From CAVQCJ01 sp963849365 (GTDB lineage Bacteria > Actinomycetota > Actinomycetes > Prado026), in the NCBI GenBank assembly GCA_963849365.1, contig CAWKHA010000003.1, positions 434,001 through 498,000 of the forward strand: a stretch of DNA of 64,000 bases. The letters are read 5' to 3'. The translations under genes were made by a program, and so were the position numbers. Each line of letters opens with the position of its first letter. Positions within the stretch are counted from its first letter, which is position 1. The notes under the pieces are model-generated. The model worked only from the letters and a program-made list of their open reading frames with translations, had not been told where the DNA came from and made no database searches. Of this stretch, positions 8,653 to 16,441 are shown piece by piece.

Positions 8653-9816
8653 GTGGCTGCACCGCAGAACTACATCGCCGTGATCAAGGTGGTCGGCATC
8701 GGGGGCGGCGGCGTCAACGCCGTCAACCGGATGATCGACGTCGGTCTCAAGGGCGTCGAGTTCATCGCCATCAACACCGACGCGCAGGCGCTGCTCATGA
8801 GCGACGCCGACGTGAAGCTCGACATCGGTCGCGAGCTCACCCGTGGTCTCGGGGCGGGCGCCGACCCGGAGGTCGGCGAGCGTGCCGCGCACGATCACGC
8901 GGAGGAGATCGAAGAGGTCCTCAAGGGCGCCGACATGGTCTTCGTGACCGCCGGCGAGGGCGGCGGGACCGGCACCGGCGGTGCGCCCATCGTCGCCAAG
9001 ATCGCCCGCGCGATCGGGGCACTGACCGTCGGTGTCGTGACCCGCCCGTTCAGCTTCGAAGGGCGCCGCCGGGCCCAGCAGGCCGAGGCGGGCATCGAGA
9101 GCCTGCGCGACGAGGTCGACACCCTCATCGTCATCCCGAACGACCGCCTGCTGTCCATCTCCGACCGCAACGTGTCCGCCCTCGACGCCTTCCGCTCCGC
9201 CGACCAGGTGCTGCTGTCCGGCGTGCAGGGCATCACCGACCTCATCACCACGGCCGGCCTCATCAACCTCGACTTCGCGGACGTGAAGTCCGTGATGCAG
9301 GGAGCAGGTTCGGCGCTCATGGGCATCGGCTCAGCGCGCGGCGACGAGCGCGCGGTGCAGGCCGCCCGCGCCGCCATCTCCAGCCCGCTGCTCGAGGCCT
9401 CGATCGACGGGGCCCGCGGCGTGCTGTTGTCGGTGTCGGGCGGCTCGGACCTTGGTTTGTTCGAGATCAACGAGGCCGCTCGTCTCGTCTCCGAGTCGGC
9501 ACACCCCGAGGCCAACATCATCTTCGGCGCGGTCATCGACGACGCTCTCGGCGACGAGGTGCGCGTGACGGTGATCGCCGCGGGGTTCGACGGCGGCCAG
9601 CCGAAGACCATGCCGTCCCCGCCGCCGGCCGCCGTCGTGCACCCGATCGTGGAGAAGCCGTTGACCGGGGACGACGAGACCGCCGTGCCCCCCGGCCCGG
9701 CCGAGCCAGGCGAGCGTGAGATCACTCTGCCGTCCGAGCCGAAGAAGCCGCGCACCATCCTCTTCGACGACTCGGCGACCGACGACGACCTGGACGTCCC
9801 CGACTTCCTGAAGTAG
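8653..9816 (+). CDS. ftsZ: FtsZ, tubulin-like cell division GTPase
   Basis: Cytoplasmic GTPase that polymerises into the Z-ring. The 387-residue product has GIGGGGVNAV (15-24), the tubulin signature GGGTGTGG (103-110), the synergy-loop residues NLDFADVKS and a variable acidic/proline linker. It ends in the conserved tail DDDLDVPDFLK, which binds partners such as SepF. The start is GTG at 8653 with a purine-rich stretch upstream. Its usual downstream partners (pgeF, yggS, sepF) are about 31 kb away. Confidence 0.98.
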   Translation: MAAPQNYIAVIKVVGIGGGGVNAVNRMIDVGLKGVEFIAINTDAQALLMSDADVKLDIGRELTRGLGAGADPEVGERAAHDHAEEIEEVLKGADMVFVTAGEGGGTGTGGAPIVAKIARAIGALTVGVVTRPFSFEGRRRAQQAEAGIESLRDEVDTLIVIPNDRLLSISDRNVSALDAFRSADQVLLSGVQGITDLITTAGLINLDFADVKSVMQGAGSALMGIGSARGDERAVQAARAAISSPLLEASIDGARGVLLSVSGGSDLGLFEINEAARLVSESAHPEANIIFGAVIDDALGDEVRVTVIAAGFDGGQPKTMPSPPPAAVVHPIVEKPLTGDDETAVPPGPAEPGEREITLPSEPKKPRTILFDDSATDDDLDVPDFLK

Positions 9817-10123
9817 GGCGCCCCGGGCCCTGGGCCTGGACTGGAATGGGTGTGTGGGAGCCGCACGCGGCGAGCAACCCGCGCATGGCGGCAGATGCCA
9901 CTCAGAACGTCACGGGGCGGTCGCTGCGGCTGGCGCTCGCCTCGCAAGCCACCTCGCCTTCGACACGCACATATCGTGCCGCGTGACGCGCGCACCTACT
10001 GCTGGATCGGATCAGCCCGCTATCGCTTCATAGGGCGAGGACGAACGGTGTTGACCCCGTCCGTGGTCCGACGCAATCCGAGAATCCTCGGATCACCCAC
10101 CGAGCGGGGGGCGCCCGGCTCCG
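9817..10123. other. Gap after ftsZ: no gene, one repeat copy
   Basis: About 300 bases without a convincing coding frame. Composition drops below that of the flanking core genes. It holds repeat copy 1 (10002-10040) and marks the left edge of the accessory region. I see no clear intrinsic terminator after ftsZ. Confidence 0.6.
10002..10040 (+). repeat. Boundary repeat copy 1
   Basis: Begins GGATCGGATCAGCCC like copies 2, 4 and 5, then a diverged core (CGCTATCGCTTC). Lies 3' of the broken membrane gene on the minus strand. Confidence 0.6.
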
Positions 10124-10364
10124 TCATCGCATCACTTTGGTGTCCCGGGACCGGACCATTCGGCGCGTGCCGATGCTGAGGATCACTGCCAAAGTGCCCA
10201 TCGCGAACGCCCCCATCAGCTCCGAAGAGGACGGGGACAAACCCGTAGATCAGTCCCGCCAGCCAATGGCCGTGCACCAGGAATCCGATGAAGATCGCAG
10301 CCGACACCGCGGCAGCTACCGCGCCATAGACCCGGAACCAGCGCGACCTCGCACAAGATCTCAT
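10124..10364 (-). pseudogene. Small two- or three-helix membrane protein, apparent frameshift
   Basis: The frame from ATG (10362-10364) encodes MRSCARSRWFRVYG and two hydrophobic stretches up to GFVPVLF. Near 10221-10226 the membrane-like reading jumps by one base into a frame reading ELMGAFAMGTLAVILS, followed by a basic tail ending VMR at 10124. Without the shift the frame runs on to 10020 as low-complexity non-membrane sequence. A single missing base would restore one protein of about 80 residues. Function unknown. It lies downstream of the lipid/membrane-anchored hypothetical gene on the same strand. Confidence 0.5.
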
Positions 10365-10438
10365 CGACTACACGCAGGACTCCCTTGACGCCAGGCCCGT
10401 CCCGGCACCCCTGGCCGAGGCCAGGCGCAAGTGATCGA

Positions 10439-11284
10439 CTAGCCGAAGCGGATCGATTCGACGATCTGCTCGATCTCCTGCTCGAGGTCGGGGCCAGCGA
10501 CCTTGGTTGTCTCGCCTGCGATGAACAGGGGCGCCCCTCCTTCCATCTCGACGATCCACACCCTGATCGTGTCGCCCACCCCGGTCCTCGCCCAGAACGG
10601 ACCACCCGCCACGGCCTGCCAGCTGTAGAAGTAGCCGGGGTCGCACCCCAGGTCCTCGCGGATTGTGAGCACCAGGTGCTGCGCGGCAGCCCTGCCCACA
10701 GTGGCGCCCGAAGGCCCCGAGACGAGCGCGACCCCGGGCGCTTGAGCGACTGCAGCCGCAACGGCGGCTCCGGACGACCCTGCGGGGAAGTTCACCAACC
10801 CGGGACACTGGTTGGCCCAGCCGCCGCCGTGCAGTCGGGTCCAATAGAAGACGGCCTCCGCGCCTTGAGGCCCCACGGTGTCCTTGCTGAGGTAGTTGCT
10901 GCCGTACCTGGTCCACCCGCCCTTGCCGTCAGGCAGTTCCTGGCCCGGCGTCGCCGGCACGACCATGGAGATCCGATTCTGGACCATGATCAACGACAAC
11001 CTGCCGTGGACCTCGCGGGGCTGGAGCCGGTCGCCGGCCACCGCCGGGTCGAGGGGAGGGATCTCCACCGGGGCGGTAGGCGCAACGGCCGGTCCCGGTG
11101 TCGGCTTGACGGCCGGCTCAGAATGGTGCTCGACGCGCGACAGCGCGGCCCAGACCACCACGACGGCGACGCAGACCGCTTCGAGTCCAACGATCACGCT
11201 GCGGGGAGCCCTGCGGCGCGGCTGCCCGCCGCCCTCGATCACATCGTCGGCGTGCTCACTCACGATCACATCATTGGCCGACAT
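10439..11284 (-). CDS. Membrane-anchored hypothetical protein
   Basis: I do not recognise this 281-residue protein. It has a short cytoplasmic tail, one membrane helix at about residues 28-48, a proline/alanine-rich linker and a soluble extracytoplasmic domain. That domain contains two isolated cysteines (NQCPGLV and LGCDPGYFY) that could form a disulphide, and a conserved-looking end (GDTIRVWIVEME...EQIVESIRF). The ATG is at 11282-11284. It lies between repeat copies 1 and 2 with the small membrane gene. Confidence 0.75.
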   Translation of the reverse strand: MSANDVIVSEHADDVIEGGGQPRRRAPRSVIVGLEAVCVAVVVVWAALSRVEHHSEPAVKPTPGPAVAPTAPVEIPPLDPAVAGDRLQPREVHGRLSLIMVQNRISMVVPATPGQELPDGKGGWTRYGSNYLSKDTVGPQGAEAVFYWTRLHGGGWANQCPGLVNFPAGSSGAAVAAAVAQAPGVALVSGPSGATVGRAAAQHLVLTIREDLGCDPGYFYSWQAVAGGPFWARTGVGDTIRVWIVEMEGGAPLFIAGETTKVAGPDLEQEIEQIVESIRFG

Positions 11285-11301
11285 CGACCCACCCGCTACA
11301 G

Positions 11302-11340
11302 CCGGATCGGATCAGCTCTGGAACGGCATTCGGTGCGGGT
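11302..11340 (+). repeat. Boundary repeat copy 2
   Basis: Carries both halves of the family: CCGGATCGGATCAG followed by GGAACGGCATTCGGTGCGGG. It sits 3' of the small minus-strand gene that ends at 11385. Confidence 0.7.
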
Positions 11341-11384
11341 CCGTCCGGGTCGATCCTTCCTATCTCGTCCAGCCGCGGCAGCCG

Positions 11385-11647
11385 CTACTCCTCGACCAGG
11401 AGCACCAGCGTCTCGGGGAGTACGCCGTCGTAGGCCATGGCGTCAGCCATCGCCGGGTTCTGCATCGCGGCCATCACAGCGTCCAGATCGGCTACGTCCA
11501 TGAGCACCGCGACCTGGCTGCGGTTCTGGGGGTTGACGAAGGTCCGGATGTTCGTCACACCGAGCGGCCCGAAGACCTCTTCGCGCTGGGAGAGGCAAGC
11601 CAGTGGTCGGTGTCTTTCACATCGTGGTGCCCGATCACGCTCGGCAT
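11385..11647 (-). pseudogene. Small conserved hypothetical (about 87 aa), frameshifted
   Basis: The ATG at 11645-11647, preceded by AGAGGAG, starts a product reading MPSVIGHHDVKDTDHWLAS. Near 11585-11600 the sensible reading moves by one base to REEVFGPLGVTNIRTFVN and continues to ALMAA-like sequence and the end LPETLVLLVEE. Joined, this is a compact acidic alpha/beta protein typical of small actinobacterial hypotheticals that may adopt a dimeric ferredoxin-like fold. In the sequence as given, the gene is broken by a one-base indel. Function unknown. Confidence 0.6.
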
Positions 11648-11726
11648 GACGGCTCCTCTGGGCTGTGTGTGTGCGCGAAGCGCACTCACCCGTGCGCGTG
11701 GGGGGCGCGGCGGAGAAGATGGCGGT

Positions 11727-12650
11727 GTGAGGATCGGGGTGGCGCTCGGCGGTGGCGGACTGACCGGCACCGCGTTCCACGCGGGTGTCCTGTGCGCCCT
11801 AGTCGAGGAGATCGGGTGGGATGCGCGGGACGCCGAGGTCATCGTGGGGACCTCGGCCGGATCGACGGCCGCCGCGCTGATGCGGACCGGGTTTCCGCCG
11901 CGTGACTACGTCCGCCGAGTGACCGGACAGCCGATGTCTGCCGAGGGCGAGGCGATCCTCGGCGCCCTGCCGTCGTTGGTTGACCCGCTGCCCGCGACGC
12001 GTGGGCGGCGGAGCCCGGCCGCCCCAGGTCTTGCCCGTGCGGTGGCGCGGCGACCCTGGCGATACCGACCGGGAGTGGCAGCAGCCGCGTTGCTGCCAGC
12101 GGGCACTCGCCCGGTCGATCCCGGGGCCGCCCGGCTACGGTCGCTGTTCCGTAGCTGGCCGAAGCGCTCGCTGTGGATCTGCGCAGTCGATCTCAGTGAT
12201 GGCCGCCGGGTGGTGTTCGGGCGGGATGCATCGGCTTCGGTGGGCGACGCGGTGGCGGCGTCCTGCGCGGTCCCCGGGTACTTCGAACCGGTGCTGATCG
12301 ACGGCCGGCGCTTCGTCGATGGGGGCGCGTACTCGCTGGTGAGCCTCGATCTGCTGACCGGGCTGGGGCTAGACGCTGTCGTGGTCTCCGCACCGCTGTC
12401 GACGCTCGACTGGGTCGCGGCCGACCCCGGCAATGCCCTCCGGATGCCGGCTCGCGCCCAGCTGGAGCGCGAGGCCGCGCGGGTCCGGCGCAGCGGAACC
12501 CGTGTCGTCGTCGTCCAGCCGGACGCGCGGATGCGCCGCATCATGGGCACAAACACGATGGTTGCCGCGAAGCGGCCGCCGGTAGCACTCGCGGCACGAG
12601 ACTTCGCTGGAGCCCTGTTGCGACAGCAGGCACCATGGCTTGGCCGCTGA
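11727..12650 (+). CDS. Patatin-like phospholipase family protein
   Basis: A 307-residue patatin-type hydrolase that may cleave acyl esters of phospholipids. The oxyanion loop LGGGGLTG is at about residues 6-13, the nucleophile motif is GTSAGS, and the catalytic Asp motif is DGG in FVDGGAY. The GTG start at 11727 has GGAGA ten bases upstream. It is one of the few plus-strand genes of the accessory stretch. The central part is rich in Arg/Pro and less conserved. Substrate unknown. Confidence 0.88.
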   Translation: MRIGVALGGGGLTGTAFHAGVLCALVEEIGWDARDAEVIVGTSAGSTAAALMRTGFPPRDYVRRVTGQPMSAEGEAILGALPSLVDPLPATRGRRSPAAPGLARAVARRPWRYRPGVAAAALLPAGTRPVDPGAARLRSLFRSWPKRSLWICAVDLSDGRRVVFGRDASASVGDAVAASCAVPGYFEPVLIDGRRFVDGGAYSLVSLDLLTGLGLDAVVVSAPLSTLDWVAADPGNALRMPARAQLEREAARVRRSGTRVVVVQPDARMRRIMGTNTMVAAKRPPVALAARDFAGALLRQQAPWLGR

Positions 12651-12698
12651 ACTGATGCCTGACCCCAGACCCCAGCACACCGCGCCCTGCCCGGAGAA

Positions 12699-12708
12699 CC
12701 TGATCAGG
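12699..12708. repeat. Short palindrome 3' of patatin gene
   Basis: CCTGATCAGG is a perfect 10-base palindrome inside a longer imperfect one flanked by GGAG and CTCC. It resembles the GATCAG half of the boundary repeats and lies about 30 bases before copy 3. Confidence 0.35.
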
Positions 12709-12740
12709 CTCCAGTCAACATCCAGACGGGTGCGTCAGCG

Positions 12741-12769
12741 TCGCCCTGTATCGGCATTCGCGGGTGCAT
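12741..12769 (+). repeat. Boundary repeat copy 3
   Basis: Core TCGCCCTGTATCGGCATTCG then CGGGTGC, matching the core of copies 2 and 5. Lies 3' of the 70-residue minus-strand membrane gene. Confidence 0.65.
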
Positions 12770-12773
12770 GCCT

Positions 12774-12986
12774 CTAACCGTTGCTGGTGCGAGCAACCGG
12801 ACTCGATCGGACGATCAGAGCGGTGTTGAGGCCCAGCAAGCCGAGTAGGGCCAGGTAGGAGGCAACTTGGACGCTCGACCCAGAGAACCCTGAATCGACG
12901 CCGTTGAACAGCACCCAGAAGACGAAGATCACGTTTCCCGAGATTGCCACGTAGCGGGCAAGCCGCCCGAAGAAGGGTCCATCCAT
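12774..12986 (-). CDS. Small membrane protein, two helices
   Basis: A 70-residue product starting at ATG (12984-12986). It has two hydrophobic segments, VAISGNVIFVFWVLF and VASYLALLGLLGLNTALIV, and few charges between them. Not recognised; possibly a small inner-membrane cargo protein. It is bracketed by repeat copies 3 and 3b, as expected for a single-gene cassette. Confidence 0.65.
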   Translation of the reverse strand: MDGPFFGRLARYVAISGNVIFVFWVLFNGVDSGFSGSSVQVASYLALLGLLGLNTALIVRSSPVARTSNG

Positions 12987-13024
12987 GCCCGCAGGCTATC
13001 GGGGCTCGGCAGCACGGCGACGCA

Positions 13025-13050
13025 CGCGAACGGCACCTACGTGCGATCCG
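13025..13050 (+). repeat. Boundary repeat copy 3b
   Basis: Core CGAACGGCACCTACGTGCG. The stop codon of the gene on the minus strand (CTA at 13037-13039) lies within the repeat. Confidence 0.55.
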
Positions 13051-13426
13051 ATATCTGCTCGGCCGTCTCACGAAGACCCTTCGCCGTGTTGATCCCCTGC
13101 GGTGGGCTCTCCGACTCCGTAACCTCAGCCAGTGCCTCCAGATCCGGAGCGAGGTCCGTCAGGTGAAGGTCTCCCGCGAGAACGCGGGCGGTCCACCAGA
13201 GATCGGCTGGCTGGCCCTCGCGTGGGTGGAGGTACTCCTCGGGGCTGAGCCAGCGGCGAAGCGCGGCCACCATCAGCGGGTGTTCACTTTCATCGAGCAC
13301 GTCTCGGTAGTAGGCCCCCAAGTGCGGCATGGCTTCCACGCCGCTGCCCTTCTCAACGGAGTAGTCGGCGAGGAGGTCGGCGAGTGCCTGTTCGACCTCG
13401 TCCACGGTCCGCTTCACACCGCGCAT
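13037..13426 (-). CDS. Hypothetical cytoplasmic protein
   Basis: About 129 residues if translation starts at ATG 13424-13426 (MRGVKRTVDEVEQ), which follows a GGGCAGG stretch; the frame is open further upstream to 13462. The sequence is helical and acidic, with YRDVLDESEHPLMVAALRRW and LHLTDLAPDLEALAEV. I do not recognise a family. It lies between repeat copies 3b and 4. Confidence 0.65.
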   Translation of the reverse strand: MRGVKRTVDEVEQALADLLADYSVEKGSGVEAMPHLGAYYRDVLDESEHPLMVAALRRWLSPEEYLHPREGQPADLWWTARVLAGDLHLTDLAPDLEALAEVTESESPPQGINTAKGLRETAEQISDRT

Positions 13427-13452
13427 CCTGCCCGAAGGCCGCGCACAGAGTG

Positions 13453-13497
13453 CCGGATCCAATCAGCCCGCGAACAGGTAGGCACTTCTGCGCGCGG
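13453..13497 (+). repeat. Boundary repeat copy 4
   Basis: CCGGATCCAATCAGCCC, then GCGAACAGG and a diverged right part. Lies 3' of the DUF899 gene. Confidence 0.55.
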
Positions 13498-13520
13498 CTG
13501 CGACCAGGCGGATCGCCCAG

Positions 13521-14174
13521 CTAGTAGCGCAGGGATGGGTACCAGTCGCCTCGGCCGTTCGGCGTGAGGTCGAGGAGCTGCCACACCGGGCTGAGTAGGT
13601 CGATACCGCGCTCACGTCGGTCGTCGGCCAGTTGCGCGCCCTTGGAATAGAGGTGACGCACGCTGCCGTCGTATCCGCGCGTGAACACCGAGATCCACTC
13701 GGTCTGGGCGCCGTCGGCCTCCTCGCTGCCAAGGTCGTACTTGAACGTGCTGTCGCCGGCACTGAGCAGGCGCAAGTTGCTCCAGCCCCGTGATGCTGCG
13801 TGGGCTTTGATTGCGGCCGGCTCGGCCGCGGCGACCACGGCGAAATCGACGTTCGGAGAGAGGTGCGGCGCTACCGCGTTGTACCCGTCGATCCACATCG
13901 TGCACAGCGGGCAGGGCTCCGTCTGGGCCTTGCCGTACATGAAGTGGTAGAGGACCAGCGCCCGATCCGGAGCACTGAACAGTTCGGAAAGCTGTACGCC
14001 ATCGCCGCTCGCGATGTCGACCAACTCGTAGTCGGCAATGACGGTGTCGGCGGGCAGGTTCCTTCGCAGCGCGGCGACCCGCTCGACATGATCGATCAGG
14101 TCCAACTCGGCGATCCGCAGGTCCTCACGATGACGCCGATAGTCGTCGGATTCCTTCAGCCGGGTGAAGTCCAT
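13521..14174 (-). CDS. DUF899 family thioredoxin-like protein
   Basis: A 217-residue protein of the DUF899 family, which has a thioredoxin-like fold and includes putative dithiol-disulphide oxidoreductases. The CPLC motif is in the segment TEPCPLCTMWIDGY; FMYGKAQTE and the C-terminal GRGDWYPSLRY are family-like. ATG 14172-14174 is preferred over the in-frame ATG at 14183, because GGAGAGG (14184-14190) lies nine bases before the former and directly abuts the latter. Physiological substrate unknown. Confidence 0.85.
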   Translation of the reverse strand: MDFTRLKESDDYRRHREDLRIAELDLIDHVERVAALRRNLPADTVIADYELVDIASGDGVQLSELFSAPDRALVLYHFMYGKAQTEPCPLCTMWIDGYNAVAPHLSPNVDFAVVAAAEPAAIKAHAASRGWSNLRLLSAGDSTFKYDLGSEEADGAQTEWISVFTRGYDGSVRHLYSKGAQLADDRRERGIDLLSPVWQLLDLTPNGRGDWYPSLRY

Positions 14175-14367
14175 GTCCGCCATCCTCTCCGGTGAACTCC
14201 CTCACGGGTGCCCTGAACACGGATGCCATCAACGCGTCATAGACCGGGTTCGGTTGACTGCCCGCACCTGATGCGCTCATGACGGTACTCATCCGTCGAC
14301 AGCCAGAACAGAGAGACGGAGACGACGACGGACCGTCTCCGGGAGCCGACAGGAGACGACCTGAACA

Positions 14368-14410
14368 CCGGATCTGGTCAGCCCTGTAACGGCATTCACA
14401 TCGGTTCGGC
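14368..14410 (+). repeat. Boundary repeat copy 5 (best copy)
   Basis: The fullest copy: CCGGATCTGGTCAGCCC, then TGTAACGGCATTCACATCGG and TTCGG. It lies in the 276-base gap upstream of the VOC gene; the rest of that gap shows no convincing gene. Confidence 0.7.
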
Positions 14411-14437
14411 TGTCTTCCCGACGCCAACCACGGCGCC

Positions 14438-14443
14438 TATCGT
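14438..14443 (+). promoter_or_regulatory. -10 element of VOC gene
   Basis: TATCGT ends seven bases before the GTG at 14451, the spacing expected for a leaderless actinobacterial transcript. Confidence 0.45.
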
Positions 14444-14450
14444 GAAGAGG

Positions 14451-14810
14451 GTGATCAACGCTGCGCACCTGTTGCTCTTCAGTCAAGACGCCGATGCCGA
14501 CCGCACGTTCCTGCGAGACGTGCTCGGCTGGCCGTGCGTGTCTGCCGGAGGCCCCGACGACCCATGGCTGATCTTCCGACTTCCACCGGCTGAGGTGGCC
14601 ATCCACCCCAGCGACGGACCCCCGTCCACCGAGCTGTACCTAATGTGCGAAGACCTGACAGCCACCCTTGCTCAACTGGCTAGCAAGGGTGTGGGCCTGA
14701 CCGGCGAACCCCACGACAGAGGCTGGGGCATCGTCACGGCGATCCACTTACCCAGCGGCACTGAGGTGGGCTTGTACCAACCCACGCACGCCACGGCATT
14801 CCAGCTGTAG
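14451..14810 (+). CDS. VOC family (glyoxalase/bleomycin-resistance-like) protein
   Basis: A 119-residue vicinal-oxygen-chelate protein with paired beta-alpha-beta modules. VINAAHLLLFSQDADADR begins the first, and ELYLMCEDLTATLAQL the second; it ends in GTEVGLYQPTH with a glutamate ligand candidate. I prefer GTG 14451 over 14442 because of the -10 element at 14438 and because family members usually begin with a similar residue run. Metal-dependent enzyme or binding protein; substrate unknown. It is flanked by repeat copies 5 and 6 and reads against most of its neighbours. Confidence 0.85.
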   Translation: MINAAHLLLFSQDADADRTFLRDVLGWPCVSAGGPDDPWLIFRLPPAEVAIHPSDGPPSTELYLMCEDLTATLAQLASKGVGLTGEPHDRGWGIVTAIHLPSGTEVGLYQPTHATAFQL

Positions 14811-14820
14811 GCCGGCGTCG

Positions 14821-14858
14821 GACAGGCCCGATAACGGCGCACATCGGTGCGCAGATGC
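14821..14858 (+). repeat. Boundary repeat copy 6 with hairpin
   Basis: Core CCCGATAACGGCGCACATCG, then GTGCGC. GCGCAC and GTGCGC form a perfect 6-bp stem around ATCG. Lies between the convergent ends of the VOC and cupin genes. Confidence 0.65.
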
Positions 14859-14872
14859 CACCGCGCGGTGGG

Positions 14873-15247
14873 CTACTGCGCGCCAAACACGAAGAACTCT
14901 CGATAGGGCGTTGTGAGGTGCCACGTCGCGGTCGTTCCCTTGGGCAGGGAGACCATGTCGCCCTCCTTCATTTCCAGAGTCCGACCTCCGGCTATCTCGA
15001 TGCGAGAGCTTCCCTCGAGTACCAACAGGGTCTCTCGCTCAGGGAGCGTGTAGGTGAGAGGGCCCTGGACGGTGTCGAAGCGTGCCAACCCCGCCTCAAC
15101 CCGCCCGCTTGAGCACAGCACGTGGGTGAGGCATCCGGTTTCGGGGTCGGACTCCCAGTTACCCGTGGACAAACTGGACACGAACACTTCATCGCTAGCA
15201 CCCACGGCTCGACCTTCCCGCACAAGAGGGAACACTCCAACGGTCAC
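14873..15247 (-). CDS. Cupin domain protein (DUF861-like)
   Basis: A 124-residue single-cupin protein starting at GTG (15245-15247). The strands GLARFDTVQGPLTYTLPERET, then LLVLEGSSRIEIAGG and EMKEGDMVSLPKGTTATWHL, follow the cupin 1 and cupin 2 pattern of the DUF861/ureidoglycine-aminohydrolase-like group. The usual paired histidines of cupin motif 1 are absent, so metal catalysis is uncertain. Lies between repeat copies 6 and 7. Function unknown. Confidence 0.82.
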   Translation of the reverse strand: MTVGVFPLVREGRAVGASDEVFVSSLSTGNWESDPETGCLTHVLCSSGRVEAGLARFDTVQGPLTYTLPERETLLVLEGSSRIEIAGGRTLEMKEGDMVSLPKGTTATWHLTTPYREFFVFGAQ

Positions 15248-15295
15248 AGTCTGGCACTGGCTTGACTTCCGCCGAGCTGGGTGCGCATCACGACC

Positions 15296-15320
15296 GCGCC
15301 TAACCCACTTCGGTGCGGTC
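15296..15320 (+). repeat. Boundary repeat copy 7
   Basis: CGCGCCTAACCCACTTCGG then TGCGG. GCCTAAC fits the RYYYAAC core of integron attC sites. The stop of the 70-residue gene (CTA 15300-15302) lies inside it. Confidence 0.5.
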
Positions 15321-15512
15321 TAGAGCTGTTCGGAACGGCTTTTCCCGCACGGCGTTGATCCTGTCGACGGCATCGACAACTCGCCAGTAGCGCTCGCCGT
15401 ACCCCTGCCCCGCGTACGCGCGCTGCAGGCCGTAGCACATTCCTCGAAGATCCCCGTTCGCTAGGTAGCGGCCGCCTGAACCGACCTGACGGCCAGTGGC
15501 CGCCACGGACAT
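15300..15512 (-). CDS. Small hypothetical protein downstream of the MBL gene
   Basis: A 70-residue frame that starts (ATG 15510-15512) two bases after the frame-corrected stop of the metallo-beta-lactamase gene. The product reads MSVAATGRQVGSGG, then a helical C-terminal part (WRVVDAVDRINAVREKPF). Not recognised. The tight spacing argues for a two-gene cassette between repeat copies 7 and 8. It is short, so it could be chance coding. Confidence 0.45.
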   Translation of the reverse strand: MSVAATGRQVGSGGRYLANGDLRGMCYGLQRAYAGQGYGERYWRVVDAVDRINAVREKPFRTALDRTEVG

Positions 15513-15514
15513 CG

Positions 15515-16317
15515 TCAGTCGCGCTCGCCTGTTTGGGCGAGGCGCTGGAGTTGCCCCGCGTGCACGTCGCCCACCCACTCCCAGCCGGGCTTGGCCGACC
15601 CACCGACCCGCGGTCGCTGAAAACATGGGCGTCACGCAAGGCCTGCACGTACGCCCGATCCTGGTCGATCCGTGCCTGTACCTGATCAGCTCCGCCGATG
15701 GACCCGTGGCCGGGGACGAGGACATCGACGTCGCCCACCACGCCCTCGAGCAGCCGAAGCGCGGCCAGATAGTCCTCGATCGGGTCAGTGGTGCCATTCA
15801 AGTCGAGCATCGGAATCAAGACATCAGAAAGCATGTCGCCGGCGACGAGCACCCCGCGTTCCTCGATCAACAACGCCGCATGGCCGGGGGCATGCGCTTG
15901 ATGCTCGATGATCCGGACGTGAGGGCCATCCCACGGAATCCGCGGGGTTTCGGCGGGCAGGCCGGTAATGAGGCCGAGCAGGTCCAGCGGTACCTGCTCG
16001 GGGATGCCGAGCCGACCTGAATCGATCCCGTCCGACAGTCGATCTCGGGCAGTAGCCGCGCAGCGCGCCGTGCCGTAACGGGGCGGCGCGCCGAGCCTGG
16101 CGTGCCAGAGCAGGTGATCCCAATGAGGATGCGTCGAGAAGCCTGCCACAACGGTCTGCCCCGAATCGGACAGATCGGTCGCGAGGCAGTCCATTTCGTA
16201 GCCGTGCACCCCGGGGTCGATGAGCAACACGCCGGCCCGGCCTTGCACGACAACGGCGTTGCTCTGGCAGAACTCGCTCTCGTGGATCAGCACACCCTCC
16301 GCGACCTGCTTCAGCAC
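15515..16317 (-). pseudogene. Metallo-beta-lactamase fold hydrolase, frameshifted near the C-terminus
   Basis: The GTG at 16315-16317, with AAGGAG upstream, starts a protein of about 266 residues. The zinc motif is HPHWDH (the second position is P, against the usual HxHxDH spacing, which is kept). Later ligands lie in APGHAALLI, AGDMLSD and PGHGS. Near 15610-15615 one base is missing: after HVFSD the family-like reading continues in another frame as PRVGGSAKPGWEWVGDVHAG and ends at 15515. In the frame as given, translation runs on into unrelated sequence. All metal ligands precede the break, so partial function is possible. Confidence 0.75.
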
Positions 16318-16410
16318 GGGTGGCTCCTTCCGCTTATGGTTGCAGCCGCTTGCCGGGACCGTAGCGCCACCGGTTGATCGACTCTGCCGAGACTCCAGAG
16401 GCCCCTTGCG

Positions 16411-16440
16411 CGGCGCCCGGTAACGCGCACATAGGTTCGG
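16411..16440 (+). repeat. Boundary repeat copy 8
   Basis: GCCCGGTAACGCGCACATAGG then TTCGG, close to copies 5 and 6. It ends one base before the stop of the next minus-strand gene. Confidence 0.65.
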
Positions 16441-16441
16441 G

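Noticed and set aside
9850..10179. Plus-strand open frame after ftsZ
   Set aside because: Arg-rich, no recognisable motif, overlaps repeat copy 1 and the opposite-strand membrane gene; looks like a chance frame in GC-rich DNA.
14125..14427. Minus-strand frame MSASGAGSQPNPVYDAL and onward
   Set aside because: Overlaps the start of the DUF899 gene in another frame and repeat copy 5; no homology recognised.
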